A DNA stretch of 64,000 nt from Clostridium pasteurianum BC1 (lineage in GTDB: Bacteria > Bacillota > Clostridia > Clostridiales > Clostridiaceae): the NCBI RefSeq assembly GCF_000389635.1, contig NC_021182.1, positions 4,505,925-4,569,924 on the forward strand. The letters run 5' to 3'. Of this stretch, positions 45,435-55,429 are shown piece after piece; the stretch's first letter is position 1, and each line of letters opens with the position of its first letter. The notes under the pieces were generated by a model. It worked only from the letters and a program-made list of their open reading frames with translations, had not been told where the DNA came from and made no database searches. A program made the position numbers and the translations under genes.

Positions 45435-45959
45435 TTAATTAAATCTATTACCATAATATTTGTTTACATATGCTAAATACATTTTTCTCATTACATCTAG
45501 TGTTTCTACTTGAGTATGTACTTTATTTTTGATGCAAGTATCAGCTAGTTCATTGCAAATAAAGCATTTTCTCTTTTCATAACCAAATTTCCTCCTTCCT
45601 ATAGGTCTAGAATCAGAACTATACACATCAATATCTATGCACTTTCCCAACATATGCTTATCTTCTATTTCCATACAAGTTTTTTTTGCCTTTATTTCAT
45701 CCATATTTAAAAGTATCGTTACTATAGGACCTTCTAATGTAATTCTAAAAATTTTTAAATAAATTTCATTATTAAAAATTTCTGTTATTATATTATCCAT
45801 ACATTTAATAATATTTACCGTAATATTATTATCCCTGTTGTTACCCGGATAGTTTACTTTCATTGATAAAAGTGTTTTTTTATATTTATCTATTAATTTT
45901 TTCTGAAAAACATATCTTTTTTCTCTATCTAAAAATATTGCATGATTATCATATTCCAT
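45435..45959 (-). CDS. citX: CitX-like apo-citrate lyase phosphoribosyl-dephospho-CoA transferase
   Basis: 174 aa. LREKRY-type N-terminal helix (FLDREKRYVFQKKLIDKY), GPIVTILLNMD, and the CitX core LGKCIDIDVYSSDSRPIGRRKFGYEKRKCFICNELADTC. CitX attaches the prosthetic group to the acyl carrier subunit of citrate lyase. No citD/E/F lies in the window; the gene follows fumarase genes instead. ATG 45959 has no SD, whereas AAAGGAG at about 45988 sits eight bases before an in-frame ATT (45980), so translation may start there. Confidence 0.72.
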   Translation of the reverse strand: MEYDNHAIFLDREKRYVFQKKLIDKYKKTLLSMKVNYPGNNRDNNITVNIIKCMDNIITEIFNNEIYLKIFRITLEGPIVTILLNMDEIKAKKTCMEIEDKHMLGKCIDIDVYSSDSRPIGRRKFGYEKRKCFICNELADTCIKNKVHTQVETLDVMRKMYLAYVNKYYGNRFN

Positions 45960-46031
45960 ATGTGCCGAAGAATTATCAATTATATATTCTCCTTTAACTC
46001 CCTCCTACTATAGTTATAACAGAGCTAATTA

Positions 46032-46595
46032 TTAAATATTTTTTTTCATGTTTAAATACTGCTCCTTTCCATATTCATAAAGATTATTTCCAAAACTATC
46101 GATTATTACAATAGCGGGAAAATTTTCTACCTGAATTTTTCTTATAGCTTCAGACCCCAAATCTTCATAAGCTATTATATCTGATTTTTTTATACACTTA
46201 GATATTAAAGCTGCCGCCCCCCCTATAGCTCCAAAATATACTGCTTTATTTTTTTTCATTGAATCAATAACTTCATTTGATCTTAATCCTTTACCTATCA
46301 TTCCTCTTAATCCCATATCTAAAAGCTTTGGTGTATATGAATCCATCCTATAACTGGTAGTGGGACCCGCTGAACCAATGGGTTTATTGGGTTTTGCAGG
46401 TGTTGGACCTACATAATATATAATCTGGTCTTTAACTTCCATTGGCAAATCCTGTTTTTTATCCAAAAGTTCAATTAATCTCTTATGTGCAGCATCTCTA
46501 GCAGTATATATCCACCCTGAAATCAATACCTTGTTTCCTACCTTTAATTTACACGCCTCTTCCTCAGTAAAAGGAATATTAAGCTTTATATCCAT
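46032..46595 (-). CDS. Class I fumarate hydratase, beta subunit (TtdB-like)
   Basis: 187 aa. Features GNKVLISGWIYTARDAAHKRL, YYVGPTPAKPNKPIGSAGPTTSYRMD and AYEDLGSEAIRKIQVENFPAIVIIDS of the C-terminal half of class I fumarase or tartrate dehydratase. Works with the alpha subunit encoded 45 bp upstream to interconvert fumarate and malate using a [4Fe-4S] cluster. Confidence 0.92.
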   Translation of the reverse strand: MDIKLNIPFTEEEACKLKVGNKVLISGWIYTARDAAHKRLIELLDKKQDLPMEVKDQIIYYVGPTPAKPNKPIGSAGPTTSYRMDSYTPKLLDMGLRGMIGKGLRSNEVIDSMKKNKAVYFGAIGGAAALISKCIKKSDIIAYEDLGSEAIRKIQVENFPAIVIIDSFGNNLYEYGKEQYLNMKKNI

Positions 46596-46640
46596 TATAT
46601 ACCTCCAAAATGTATAGCTCTTACTTAGTAAGTAATTTAT

Positions 46641-47483
46641 CTATAATATTCTAACTACATGTCTTGTTACATGGCAGCTTATATTTACAGCTACAGGTAG
46701 ACCAGCAATATGAGTTGGAAATGTCTCTATATTTACACCTAAAGCAGTAGTTCCTCCTCCAAATCCTTGTGGTCCTATGCCCATCTCATTTATTTTTGCC
46801 AACATCTCTTCTTCAAGTTTACTATAAAATAAATTTTTATTTCTAACATTTATAGGTCTTAGAAGTGCTTTTTTGGAGAGTAATGCAGCTTTCTCAAAAG
46901 TACCCCCAATTCCTATTCCCACTACAATAGGTGGACATGGATTAGGGCCAGCCTCCTTTACTGTATCCAATATAAAAGCTTTTACCCCTTCCAATCCGTC
47001 TGAGGGCTTTAACATTTTAATCTTACTCATATTTTCAGATCCAAACCCCTTAGGTGCTATAGTAATTTTTATATTTTCACCCTTTACAATTTCATAATGA
47101 ATTATAGCAGGCGTATTATCTTTAGTATTAATTCTTTCAAGAGGATCACTTACCACAGATTTTCTTAAATATCCTTCCTCATAGCCTTGCCTTACCCCTT
47201 CATTAACAGCATTCTCTATAAGCTCCCCTGTAATATGTATATCTTGTCCTATTTCTAAAAATACACAGGTCATCCCAGTATCCTGACATATAGGAACCTG
47301 ATCTTCTTCTGCTATTTTACTATTATTCATTATTATCTCAAGGGTATCTTTTGATATGGCAAATGTTTCTTTTAAATATGCTTTTTCAATTGCATTAAAA
47401 ATATCCTTCGGTAAATAATAATTTGCCTCAATACAAAGGTTCTTTACAGCCTTAGTTATTTCCTTAGAATCTATTTGTCTCAT
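46641..47483 (-). CDS. Class I fumarate hydratase, alpha subunit (TtdA-like)
   Basis: 280 aa. Cluster cysteines in PICQDTGMTCVFLEIG, GPNPCPPIVVGIGIGGTFEKA and AVNISCHVTRHVVRIL; GSENMSKIKMLKPSDG is typical. Oxygen-sensitive Fe-S hydratase as expected in an anaerobe. First gene of the fumA-fumB-citX run. Tartrate dehydratase is the alternative within the family. Confidence 0.93.
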   Translation of the reverse strand: MRQIDSKEITKAVKNLCIEANYYLPKDIFNAIEKAYLKETFAISKDTLEIIMNNSKIAEEDQVPICQDTGMTCVFLEIGQDIHITGELIENAVNEGVRQGYEEGYLRKSVVSDPLERINTKDNTPAIIHYEIVKGENIKITIAPKGFGSENMSKIKMLKPSDGLEGVKAFILDTVKEAGPNPCPPIVVGIGIGGTFEKAALLSKKALLRPINVRNKNLFYSKLEEEMLAKINEMGIGPQGFGGGTTALGVNIETFPTHIAGLPVAVNISCHVTRHVVRIL

Positions 47484-47731
47484 ATATTCCTACCTTTCAT
47501 TTCTGTATTTATTTATACTCTTATATTTATTACACCACCTATGATAAATAATTTCAATATTTAATTGTCCATGAACCCAGCAAGCAATCCATAAAACCAT
47601 TGGTAAGCCTTAATTCTCTTCATAAAAAAATTTTATAAATATGTCTATACCAATACCTGCACAAATTGCCTGCTTAATCTAAGTTCAAAATACTAATAAT
47701 ATATATTTCTCAGGAAATATGTCATTATTTA

Positions 47732-48451
47732 TTATTTATTATCATTAATATAATAGGCTTTTATAGATTTACACAATGATTCTACTATTTTTTGTTGATA
47801 TTCTTCACTTTTTAATTTACTTTCATCAGAAGGGTTTGACAAAAATCCACATTCCACAATAACAGATGGAATATCTTTTCTGCACCTTAAAATTTTATAA
47901 GAATCTAATGCCGCCTTCTCAACTCTTTTACTGTCATCACTTAAATCACTTCTAAAATTTTCTTGTATGATATGCGCAAGCTTTTGGCTATCTGGATTAG
48001 ATGAATACCATACCTGTGATCCATAATATTTGCTTTGAGGAAACATATTAAGATGTATGCTTATAAACATATTACAATTACTTTCATCTTTCATTTTACA
48101 TCTATTTTCTAAATCCTCATTCTTCTTCTTTCTAATTTTGCCCGAATCAGTATATAACCCTTTGTCCTCCTCACGTGTCATTACTATTTTAAAGCCTTCC
48201 TCTTGTAAAGCCTTCCTCAATTTTAAGCTTATACTTAAATTAATATTTTTTTCTACAGTTCCATTTTTCGACTGAGCTCCACCATCCATCCCACCATGTC
48301 CTGGATCTATTAATATTATTTTTTTATCAGCAGCTTTAACTTTAAAATGACTTTGTATTTCAGAAGCATCGACAAAATCATTCAGTGAAAAAAATATTAA
48401 TAAAAAAGTAATTATAGTTACATTAAATATCTTTAATTTTTTTTTCACCAT
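47732..48451 (-). CDS. cwlD: N-acetylmuramoyl-L-alanine amidase CwlD
   Basis: 239 aa from ATG 48451 (GAGGAG SD). Signal/anchor KIFNVTIITFLLIFFSLNDFVDA, then an Amidase_3 domain. Zinc ligands lie in ILIDPGHGGMDGG, the Glu of VEKNINLSISLKL and ISIHLNMF; catalytic Glu in VIVECGFLSNPSDE. In spore formers CwlD removes peptide side chains so cortex muramic-delta-lactam can form. Its presence indicates a sporulating lineage. Confidence 0.9.
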   Translation of the reverse strand: MVKKKLKIFNVTIITFLLIFFSLNDFVDASEIQSHFKVKAADKKIILIDPGHGGMDGGAQSKNGTVEKNINLSISLKLRKALQEEGFKIVMTREEDKGLYTDSGKIRKKKNEDLENRCKMKDESNCNMFISIHLNMFPQSKYYGSQVWYSSNPDSQKLAHIIQENFRSDLSDDSKRVEKAALDSYKILRCRKDIPSVIVECGFLSNPSDESKLKSEEYQQKIVESLCKSIKAYYINDNK

Positions 48452-48560
48452 GCTCACTCCTCTATATAAAAATTTTATACTATCATCAAACTTATTATGT
48501 ACTATATTAGATATTTTAGTCGCTTCTTAAGTAGATCAATAAATAAAGTTATTAAAAAAA

Positions 48561-48594
48561 TAAAAATCACATTTATTTTAAAACGTGATTTTTA
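48561..48594 (-). terminator. Terminator of the Pit operon
   Basis: TAAAAATCAC / GTGATTTTTA with TTTTTTTAATAAC on the minus strand. Confidence 0.85.
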
Positions 48595-48607
48595 CACTCT
48601 ATGATAT

Positions 48608-48724
48608 GATATCTCACAAAAGTATATTTAATAAAAGGTATATACTATATATTGCAAAGATTTCACATTAAAAACACTATAAATGGTATAATGAAATTTA
48701 ATTTACACTTTTTGTGATTTAATC
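48608..48724 (+). repeat. Paired intergenic repeat, copy 2
   Basis: Counterpart of 35512-35630, same orientation: ATCTCACAAAAGTATATTTA, ATTGCAAAGATTTCACATTA, ACACTATAAATGGTATAATG. It lies between the pit stop codon and its terminator, so it is transcribed (antisense to the reading given) in the 3' UTR. Confidence 0.7.
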
Positions 48725-48776
48725 ACAATATAATTAAAGCAAGACAAATTAATTTTTTAGAACATTTATATATAAA

Positions 48777-49775
48777 TTATAATATTTTTAGTATTAAGGA
48801 AAATATACTTGAAATTAAGATGCACACAGGTATAGTAACTATCCAAGCCCACAATATATTTTTTGCAATCATCCATTTAACAGAAGATATTCTATGAGAT
48901 GCTGCAACACCCATAATAGATGAGGATATAATTTGAGTGGTACTAACAGGGGCATTCATCATTGTGGATGAAAAAATAACTGCAGCAGCACTGGTTTCAG
49001 CAGCAAATCCATTTATCGGTGCAAGCTTTGCCATATTCATTCCCATGGTTTTTATTATTTTATATCCACCAACAGAAGTGCCCAATGCCATTGCTAAGGC
49101 ACAGGCGCCTTTTACCCATAAAGGAATATGGAAACTACTGATTAATCCACCACTTACCAATGCCATAGCTATAACTCCCATAGACTTTTGAGCATCATTT
49201 CCCCCATGATTTATTGCAATAAGCATGGCTGAGCATATTTGAGCTTTTGAGAAAAACCCTGATACTACTGATGGTCTGGTATATCTAAGTAGCCACTGAA
49301 GAGCGATCATAAATAAATATCCAAAAATAAATCCAACTATTGGTGCTAAAAATAAAGGTATTATGACCCTAATAAGAAAAGTTGTCCAATTAACCACCGA
49401 AAAAGATGTTTGATACACAATAGCTGATCCAATTAAACTTCCAATCAATGCATGTGAAGAACTGCTTGGAATTGCAAAATACCATGTAAACAAATCCCAA
49501 ATTATAGCACTTGAAATTGCCACAATTATAACAGTAGGAGATATTAAATTCGGATTCACAATTCCATCTCCTACAATTTTTGCAACTTTCTCATTCATAA
49601 AAGCACCTAAAAAATTAAAGGAGGATGACATAACTATAGCCCACTTCATACTTAATACTCTGGTGGATACAGAAGTTGCAATTGCATTTGCACTATCATG
49701 AAATCCATTTATAAAATCAAAAAGTAAAGCTAAAACCACAATTATTACTGATAAATATATTACTGAACTATGCAT
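48777..49775 (-). CDS. Inorganic phosphate transporter, PiT family
   Basis: 332 aa, about ten helices. Family motifs GFHDSANAIATSVSTRVLS near the N-terminus and NHGGNDAQKSMGVIAMAL in the middle. Low-affinity, cation-coupled phosphate uptake. Overlaps the upstream DUF47 gene by 8 bp, the standard Pit-DUF47 coupling. Confidence 0.95.
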   Translation of the reverse strand: MHSSVIYLSVIIVVLALLFDFINGFHDSANAIATSVSTRVLSMKWAIVMSSSFNFLGAFMNEKVAKIVGDGIVNPNLISPTVIIVAISSAIIWDLFTWYFAIPSSSSHALIGSLIGSAIVYQTSFSVVNWTTFLIRVIIPLFLAPIVGFIFGYLFMIALQWLLRYTRPSVVSGFFSKAQICSAMLIAINHGGNDAQKSMGVIAMALVSGGLISSFHIPLWVKGACALAMALGTSVGGYKIIKTMGMNMAKLAPINGFAAETSAAAVIFSSTMMNAPVSTTQIISSSIMGVAASHRISSVKWMIAKNILWAWIVTIPVCILISSIFSLILKIL

Positions 49776-50391
49776 TCTTCATAGCCACTCCCTCAATAAG
49801 ATTTGCAATTGATTCACAAGCGTCTAATGTATTCTCTATATATTGATATATTTCTCTCCATTTAATAACATCAAGAACCGGTATATTTGCAACAAATAAT
49901 TGTCTTACGGCATTTCTAAATAGCAAATCTCCTTCTTCTTCAATTTTATTTATTTCTATAATAATTTCTGTAAGCTTAGTATTATTTCTCATATTTTTAA
50001 ATTCTTCCATTAACTTGATTATGTAGGCACAACACTTAACTATGAAATCAGCTAATATTTTTGCTTCCTCTTTTACTATATCTACATTAAACATTACAAA
50101 TCTGCTGGCACTTGCCTCCATAAAATCTACTATATCATCCATTTCCTTTGATATAGAATATATATCTTCTCTGTCAAAAGGAGTTATAAATGCTTTATTA
50201 AGTTCATTTAATATATTATGCTGCTGGTTATCACAGATTTTTTCCATTTGCTTTATTTCCTTTAATTTTTCATAAGGATTAGATATATCTTCTACAAAAG
50301 CTTTAAATAACAAAGAAGTTTCATGAATGGTATATGCATTTTCAATAAATAAATCATAAAATTTTTCATCCTTTGGAGATAAGCTAAACAT
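49768..50391 (-). CDS. DUF47 (PhoU-like) Pit accessory protein
   Basis: 207 aa, all-helical: IKQMEKICDNQQHNILNELNKAFITPFDREDIYSISKEMDDIVDFMEASASR is the DUF47 signature. Thought to modulate the adjacent phosphate transporter. SD AGGAGGA; first gene of the two-gene operon. Confidence 0.93.
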   Translation of the reverse strand: MFSLSPKDEKFYDLFIENAYTIHETSLLFKAFVEDISNPYEKLKEIKQMEKICDNQQHNILNELNKAFITPFDREDIYSISKEMDDIVDFMEASASRFVMFNVDIVKEEAKILADFIVKCCAYIIKLMEEFKNMRNNTKLTEIIIEINKIEEEGDLLFRNAVRQLFVANIPVLDVIKWREIYQYIENTLDACESIANLIEGVAMKNA

Positions 50392-50656
50392 ATTGATCCT
50401 CCTATATTGATATAAATATTCAATAACTAAGTAATTATATCATACATTAATATAAAACATAACAATAATATATAGAAACTGTACTTAATAATATACAATC
50501 TATGCATCCAATATTCATAAGTTTTATATAATATTAAATCTAAATGCTCTGAAGTTCCATTATTATGTTAAAAACTTTTTATATGTCTCCAATTACCAAT
50601 GTAAAATTTACAAAGCAGAAATTGTAGTAAATATATATTGATTTTCAACAACAAAA

Positions 50657-50679
50657 AAAGAGAGGAAATTCCCCTCTTT
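50657..50679 (-). terminator. Terminator of rplM-rpsI
   Basis: AAAGAGG-type stem (AAAGAGAGG / CCCCTCTTT) followed on the minus strand by TTTTTGTTG. The remainder of 50392-50656 is AT-rich; nothing else seen. Confidence 0.85.
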
Positions 50680-50688
50680 GAAAACCAA

Positions 50689-51099
50689 CTATCTCTTTGA
50701 GAATTGTGGAGATCTTCTTGCTTTCTTTAAACCGTATTTCTTTCTTTCTTTCATTCTTGGATCTCTTGTTAAGAAACCAGCTTTTTTCAGTTCTCCTCTT
50801 AGTGATTCATCAGCTTTTAATAGTGCTCTTGATATACCATGTCTTATAGCTCCAGCTTGACCTGTGAATCCTCCACCATTTACATTTACAAGAACATCAA
50901 ATTTATCCTTTGTACCAGTTAAAACTAGTGGCTGATTAACTATTACTCTTAAAGTTTCTAATCCAAAATATTTTTCTATCTCTCTTTTATTTACTAAGAC
51001 TTTACCTTCTCCTGGTACAAGTCTAACTCTAGCAATAGATTTTTTTCTTCTACCTGTTCCAATATATTGTACTTTAGCCATTTTATATCCTCCTTCCAA
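50689..51099 (-). CDS. rpsI: Ribosomal protein S9 (uS9)
   Basis: 136 aa (130 from the internal [19 protein letters not shown] start at 51081, which has its own GGAGG and is the likelier start). Ends [12 protein letters not shown], the conserved C-terminal tail that touches P-site tRNA. Follows rplM. Confidence 0.97.
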   Translation of the reverse strand: MEGGYKMAKVQYIGTGRRKKSIARVRLVPGEGKVLVNKREIEKYFGLETLRVIVNQPLVLTGTKDKFDVLVNVNGGGFTGQAGAIRHGISRALLKADESLRGELKKAGFLTRDPRMKERKKYGLKKARRSPQFSKR

Positions 51100-51105
51100 C
51101 TATAC

Positions 51106-51540
51106 TTAATATGTCAATTTTAATACTTCTGGCTTTTGAGCTTCGTGATTATGTTCATTTCCTCTATATACTTTAAGCTTTTTAAGAACCTCTCTACCTA
51201 ATACTCCACTTGGAAGCATTCTTCTTACAGCTTCCTGAAAAACAAATTCAGGTTTTTTAACTAATGCTTCTTTGTAAGGTATTTCTTTTAATCCACCTGG
51301 ATATAATGAGTGGTGTCTCAGCATTTTTTGATCTAATTTTTTTCCTGTTAAAACTATCTTCTCAGCATTTATAACAATAACAAAATCTCCAGTATCTACA
51401 TTAGGTGTAAATGTAGGCTTATTTTTTCCTCTTAATATCAATGCAATTTGACTTGCTGCTCTACCTAAGGTTAATCCATCAACGTCAACAACATACCATT
51501 TTCTTTCAACTTCTTGCGGTTTCGCAATGTATGATTTCAT
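51106..51540 (-). CDS. rplM: Ribosomal protein L13 (uL13)
   Basis: 144 aa, normal length; [39 protein letters not shown] and [31 protein letters not shown] are diagnostic. SD GGGAGG. Preceded by an L13 leader RNA and its own SigA promoter. Confidence 0.98.
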   Translation of the reverse strand: MKSYIAKPQEVERKWYVVDVDGLTLGRAASQIALILRGKNKPTFTPNVDTGDFVIVINAEKIVLTGKKLDQKMLRHHSLYPGGLKEIPYKEALVKKPEFVFQEAVRRMLPSGVLGREVLKKLKVYRGNEHNHEAQKPEVLKLTY

Positions 51541-51544
51541 TTTT

Positions 51545-51630
51545 TTCCCTCCCTGAACTTTACATAAATTACGTTCTATGTCAAAGATCCGGGGCTAGTG
51601 GATCTTTTTTAAGCAACGTTATACAAACAT
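51545..51630 (-). ncRNA. L13 leader RNA
   Basis: The minus-strand transcript starts near 51627 with AACGTTGCTTAA, then AAGATCCACTAGCCCCGGATC hairpin region and AACGTAATTTATG before the SD. Order and spacing match the Firmicute L13 leader that mediates rplM-rpsI autoregulation. Confidence 0.8.
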
Positions 51631-51634
51631 ATAT

Positions 51635-51663
51635 ATTATAATACAATCTGCCACGTGTGTCAA
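51635..51663 (-). promoter_or_regulatory. SigA promoter of rplM-rpsI
   Basis: TTGACA, 17-bp spacer, TATAAT: exact consensus, giving this r-protein pair its own transcription start downstream of truA. Confidence 0.92.
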
Positions 51664-51683
51664 TAAATTTATACATATTTTAA

Positions 51684-52418
51684 TTAATAATACACCTTTT
51701 CTAAGCACAGCCCTTCAGGTGGCACACATGGTCCTGACATAGTCCTATCTTTTGATATCAATATGTCTCTAACCCTTTTAGCTTCAATTCTCTTTAATCC
51801 AACTTCCATTAAAGTCCCTATAATAATCCTTACCATATTATATAAAAAGCCATCACCTGTTACGGTGAATATTATGTAATCACCTTGTTTTATTATCTTT
51901 AAACTGCTTATTGTCCTTACAGTAGTTTTGGTATTTCCTCCACTGCTTTTAAAAGCTGCAAAATCATGAGTACCAATAAATTGTTTACTGGCCTCTATCA
52001 TTAATGCTAGATCTATATCCCTTCTAAAATGATAGACATAATTTCTTCCAATTGCCGGTTTCTGAGGTGTATTTAAAACAGTATAGCTATATGTCTTACC
52101 TTTACTATTAAATCTAGAATTAAAGTTTAATTCTACTTCCTCTGAATTTAAAATTACAATATCCTCAGGTAACTTACTATTTAAAATATTTCTAAATCTA
52201 TCAGAAGGTATTTTACTTTCAGTTAAAAAATTTCCTACAAAACCTCTTGCATGAACACCAGCATCAGTCCTACTGGAACCTATAATCTTTAGATTCTCAC
52301 CAGTTATATCCTTCAAATTTTCTTCCAATACTTGCTCAATAGTTATGGCATTATTTTGTATCTGCCAGCCTGAATAATTTGTACCATCATATTCAATAGT
52401 AAGTTTAACATTCTTCAT
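51684..52418 (-). CDS. truA: tRNA pseudouridine(38-40) synthase TruA
   Basis: 244 aa. IEYDGTNYSGWQIQ, catalytic Asp in GSSRTDAGVHARGF, and HDFAAFKSSG are the family motifs. Modifies the anticodon arm. Follows ecfT, the usual clostridial order ecfA1-ecfA2-ecfT-truA. Confidence 0.96.
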   Translation of the reverse strand: MKNVKLTIEYDGTNYSGWQIQNNAITIEQVLEENLKDITGENLKIIGSSRTDAGVHARGFVGNFLTESKIPSDRFRNILNSKLPEDIVILNSEEVELNFNSRFNSKGKTYSYTVLNTPQKPAIGRNYVYHFRRDIDLALMIEASKQFIGTHDFAAFKSSGGNTKTTVRTISSLKIIKQGDYIIFTVTGDGFLYNMVRIIIGTLMEVGLKRIEAKRVRDILISKDRTMSGPCVPPEGLCLEKVYY

Positions 52419-52525
52419 AAGCTCACACCCTAGATTTCATATACATCATTTTTAAAGAATTTTTAATCCTGTACTATAAAACAAAACTAATGGCTTAATT
52501 TTGCTATCTATTTTCAGATCAGTAA

Positions 52526-53332
52526 TCAATAAAATCTACTCCAAATTGAAATCACAACAAACGCTGCTGTTACTAATACTGCTATTCCATCCCTGGAATG
52601 AAACTTAAGTATTTTCATTCTGGTTCTACCTTCTCCACCTCTATAACATCTAGCCTCCATAGCCATAGCCAATTCATCTGCTCTTCTAAAGGAACTTATA
52701 AATAATGGAACTAGCACCGGTATCAAATTTTTTGACCTCTGTAGTAAATTCCCAGATTCAAAATCTGCTCCCCTTGCCATTTGTGCTTTCATAATTTTAT
52801 CAGTTTCATCTATAAGTGTTGGAATAAATCTTAATGCTATAGTCATCATCATAGCTAAATCATGAGATGATATCCCAACTTTTTTAAGAGGGCTCATCAA
52901 TTTTTCTAATCCATCAGTAAGTTCTATAGGTGACGTAGTTAATGTAAGTAGTGATGTACCAACAATTAAAAATACCAGTCTCAACACCATAAATCCTGCT
53001 ATATTTAGACCTTCTTTATAAACTTTAATAATTCCATACTTAAAAACTAAACTTTGTCCTGGTGTCATAAACATATTCATTATGGCAGTAATAATTAGCA
53101 GTATAAAAATAGGTTTAAGGCCTTTATATATGTATCTAAGTTGAATTTTTGAAACCATTATAGTTATAGCAGTAAATATTATTACAAATACATATCCAAA
53201 ATATTGATTTATTAGAAATAAATCAATTATATATATTATAGATAAGATTATTTTAATCCTGGGATCTAATTTATGAACGAAAGAATCCGCTGGGACATAT
53301 TGTCCAATTGTTATATCTTTAAGCATTTTCAC
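52526..53332 (-). CDS. ecfT: Energy-coupling factor transmembrane protein EcfT
   Basis: 268 aa. Five to six helices with the coupling motifs [12 protein letters not shown] and [14 protein letters not shown] (both contain the Ala-Arg-Gly type signature that contacts the ATPases). Scaffold for vitamin-specific S components encoded elsewhere. Overlaps ecfA2 by 14 bp. Confidence 0.95.
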   Translation of the reverse strand: MKMLKDITIGQYVPADSFVHKLDPRIKIILSIIYIIDLFLINQYFGYVFVIIFTAITIMVSKIQLRYIYKGLKPIFILLIITAIMNMFMTPGQSLVFKYGIIKVYKEGLNIAGFMVLRLVFLIVGTSLLTLTTSPIELTDGLEKLMSPLKKVGISSHDLAMMMTIALRFIPTLIDETDKIMKAQMARGADFESGNLLQRSKNLIPVLVPLFISSFRRADELAMAMEARCYRGGEGRTRMKILKFHSRDGIAVLVTAAFVVISIWSRFY

Positions 53333-54182
53333 CGCTCCTTAAAACCATTAGAATTTCTTTTTTGGCCTCATCAACAGTGAAGATATCTTGAGATATATTA
53401 AATCCTTTTTCTCTTAACTTTCTTAGTAAATAGGTTACTTGTGGCACTGCCAGACCTATTCTTTCCAGAGTATCTATTTCTTTAAATATATCACTGGGTT
53501 TTCCATCCAAAATACATTTTCCCTTATTCATGACTAAAATTCGATTGGCCACCTTTGCAACATCTTCCATGCTGTGGGACACCAGTACTATAGTCATTTT
53601 ATACTCCCTTTGCAGCTTCAAAGTTTGATTTAGTATATCGTCCCTTCCTCTTGGGTCAAGTCCAGCAGTAGGCTCATCTAAAATTAAAATTTTAGGTTCC
53701 ATAGCAACAACTCCAGCTATAGCTACCCTTCTTTTTTGACCACCACTAAGTTCAAAAGGGGATTTATCTTTAAAAGTTTCATAGTCTAAACCAACCATGT
53801 CCATAGCTCTTTTCACACGAATTTTAATTTTATCTTCAGTAAGCCTTAGATTTATTGGACCATAGGCTATATCCTTCTCAATTGTTTCTTCAAAAATTTG
53901 ATATTCTGGATACTGAAACACCAAACCAACTTTTTTTCTAATATCAGATAATTTAGTAGTTTTTAATGCTATATCAAAACCATCTATAATTATTTTGCCA
54001 CTAGTAGGCTTTAATAATCCATTTATGTGTTGTATTAAAGTTGATTTACCTGAGCCTGTATGGCCTATTAATGCAACAAACTCGCCATCATTTATATTTA
54101 TATTTATATTGTCCAAAGCTTTCTTTTCAAAAGGTGTACCTGGCATGTAAATATGTGTTAAATTATCTATTTTAATCGACAT
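53319..54182 (-). CDS. ecfA2: ECF transporter ATPase EcfA2
   Basis: 287 aa. Walker [11 protein letters not shown]-loop [18 protein letters not shown], signature [14 protein letters not shown], Walker [14 protein letters not shown]. Pairs with EcfA1; overlaps it by 16 bp. Confidence 0.95.
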   Translation of the reverse strand: MSIKIDNLTHIYMPGTPFEKKALDNINININDGEFVALIGHTGSGKSTLIQHINGLLKPTSGKIIIDGFDIALKTTKLSDIRKKVGLVFQYPEYQIFEETIEKDIAYGPINLRLTEDKIKIRVKRAMDMVGLDYETFKDKSPFELSGGQKRRVAIAGVVAMEPKILILDEPTAGLDPRGRDDILNQTLKLQREYKMTIVLVSHSMEDVAKVANRILVMNKGKCILDGKPSDIFKEIDTLERIGLAVPQVTYLLRKLREKGFNISQDIFTVDEAKKEILMVLRSGENA

Positions 54183-55012
54183 AACTCATTCACCATCTCA
54201 TCTATAGTTAATATATCACTTTTTATATCAATGCCACTTTTCCTAAGCTCATATGCAAGTTCCACCATTTGAGGAACATCTAGCCCAATCTGCTTCATAA
54301 TCTCTACTTCTTTAAATACTTCCCTAGGAGATCCTTGATTTATGACCTTTCCTTCATCCATAACTATTATTCTGTCAGCTCCAATTGCTTCCTCCATATA
54401 ATGTGTTATAAGGATTATTGTCATATTACTGTTATTATTCAAATTCTCTATTGTATTAATAACCTCACTTCTTCCTAAGGGATCAAGCATGGCTGTAGAT
54501 TCATCAAATATTATACATTCAGGTTTCATGGCCAAAGTTCCAGCTATAGCAACTCTCTGTTTCTGACCTCCTGATAATAAATGTGGAGCATGCTTTCTAT
54601 AGTCATACATATCTACTTCTTTAAGGGAATCATCAACCCTTTTTCTTATTTCACTAGATTCCACTCCCAAATTTTCAGGACCAAAAGCAACATCTTCTTC
54701 AACAATTGTTGCTACTAATTGATTATCTGGATTCTGAAAAACCATTCCTGCCTTATTTCTTATAGTCCATACATTATTCTCATCTAAAGTATCCAATCCA
54801 TCAACAATTACATTTCCCGTTGTAGGAATCATAAGTGCATTTATATGTTTAGCAAAAGTTGATTTTCCAGATCCATTCCTACCTAATATAACTAAAAATT
54901 CACCTTTGGGAACATTGATATTTATATCATCTAAAGCTAGATTAAATGTCTTGTCTTCATTATTTTCATATTTATATGAAACATTTTTACATTCTACCAT
55001 GTTATTTTTCAT
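54167..55012 (-). CDS. ecfA1: ECF transporter ATPase EcfA1
   Basis: 281 aa. Walker [31 protein letters not shown], signature [14 protein letters not shown]. Walker B reads [13 protein letters not shown] with Ser in place of the usual Pro after Glu, as in other EcfA1 proteins. Drives vitamin and metal uptake with EcfT. Confidence 0.95.
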   Translation of the reverse strand: MKNNMVECKNVSYKYENNEDKTFNLALDDININVPKGEFLVILGRNGSGKSTFAKHINALMIPTTGNVIVDGLDTLDENNVWTIRNKAGMVFQNPDNQLVATIVEEDVAFGPENLGVESSEIRKRVDDSLKEVDMYDYRKHAPHLLSGGQKQRVAIAGTLAMKPECIIFDESTAMLDPLGRSEVINTIENLNNNSNMTIILITHYMEEAIGADRIIVMDEGKVINQGSPREVFKEVEIMKQIGLDVPQMVELAYELRKSGIDIKSDILTIDEMVNELCRLK

Positions 55013-55038
55013 AATAACACCCCAAAATTTAATAAAAT

Positions 55039-55069
55039 GGGGACTAAGCTAGAATTCTACTTAATCCCC
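55039..55069 (-). terminator. Terminator or attenuator between rplQ and ecfA1
   Basis: GGGGACTAAG / CTTAATCCCC (with G-U), minus-strand tail ATTTTATTAAATTTT. It probably reduces read-through from the ribosomal operon into the ECF genes. Confidence 0.75.
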
Positions 55070-55075
55070 TTTTAG

Positions 55076-55417
55076 TTACACCAATTCTAATATAACTATT
55101 TCAGCTCCGTCGCCTCTTCTTGGACCCATTTTTAATATTCTAGTATATCCACCATTTCTGTCAACATACTTAGGCGCTAATGTATTAAATAATTCACTAA
55201 CTACATCTTCTTCTGTTACAAATGCAAGCACTTGTCTTCTAGCATGTAAATCTCCTCTTTTTGCAAGAGTAACCATTTTTTCTGCTAAACTTCTTGTTTC
55301 CTTAGCTCTTGTTTCAGTAGTTTCTATCTTACCGTGTTTTAAAAGACTAGTAACAAGATTTCTTAACATTGCTTTTCTTTGGTCAGTTGGACGACCAAGT
55401 TTACGATATCCTGCCAT
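55076..55417 (-). CDS. rplQ: Ribosomal protein L17 (bL17)
   Basis: 113 aa. [34 protein letters not shown] is the invariant N-terminus. Last gene of the alpha block. Confidence 0.98.
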   Translation of the reverse strand: MAGYRKLGRPTDQRKAMLRNLVTSLLKHGKIETTETRAKETRSLAEKMVTLAKRGDLHARRQVLAFVTEEDVVSELFNTLAPKYVDRNGGYTRILKMGPRRGDGAEIVILELV

Positions 55418-55429
55418 GTACTTACCTCC

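Noticed and set aside
47560-47700. Possible protein remnant on the minus strand (QAICAGIGIDIFIKFFYEEN)
   Set aside because: Too short, frame interrupted, and no family recognised; could be chance.
51580-51600. CTAGTGG in the L13 leader resembling the two-hairpin repeat
   Set aside because: Only seven bases match; the surrounding sequence is a standard L13 leader.
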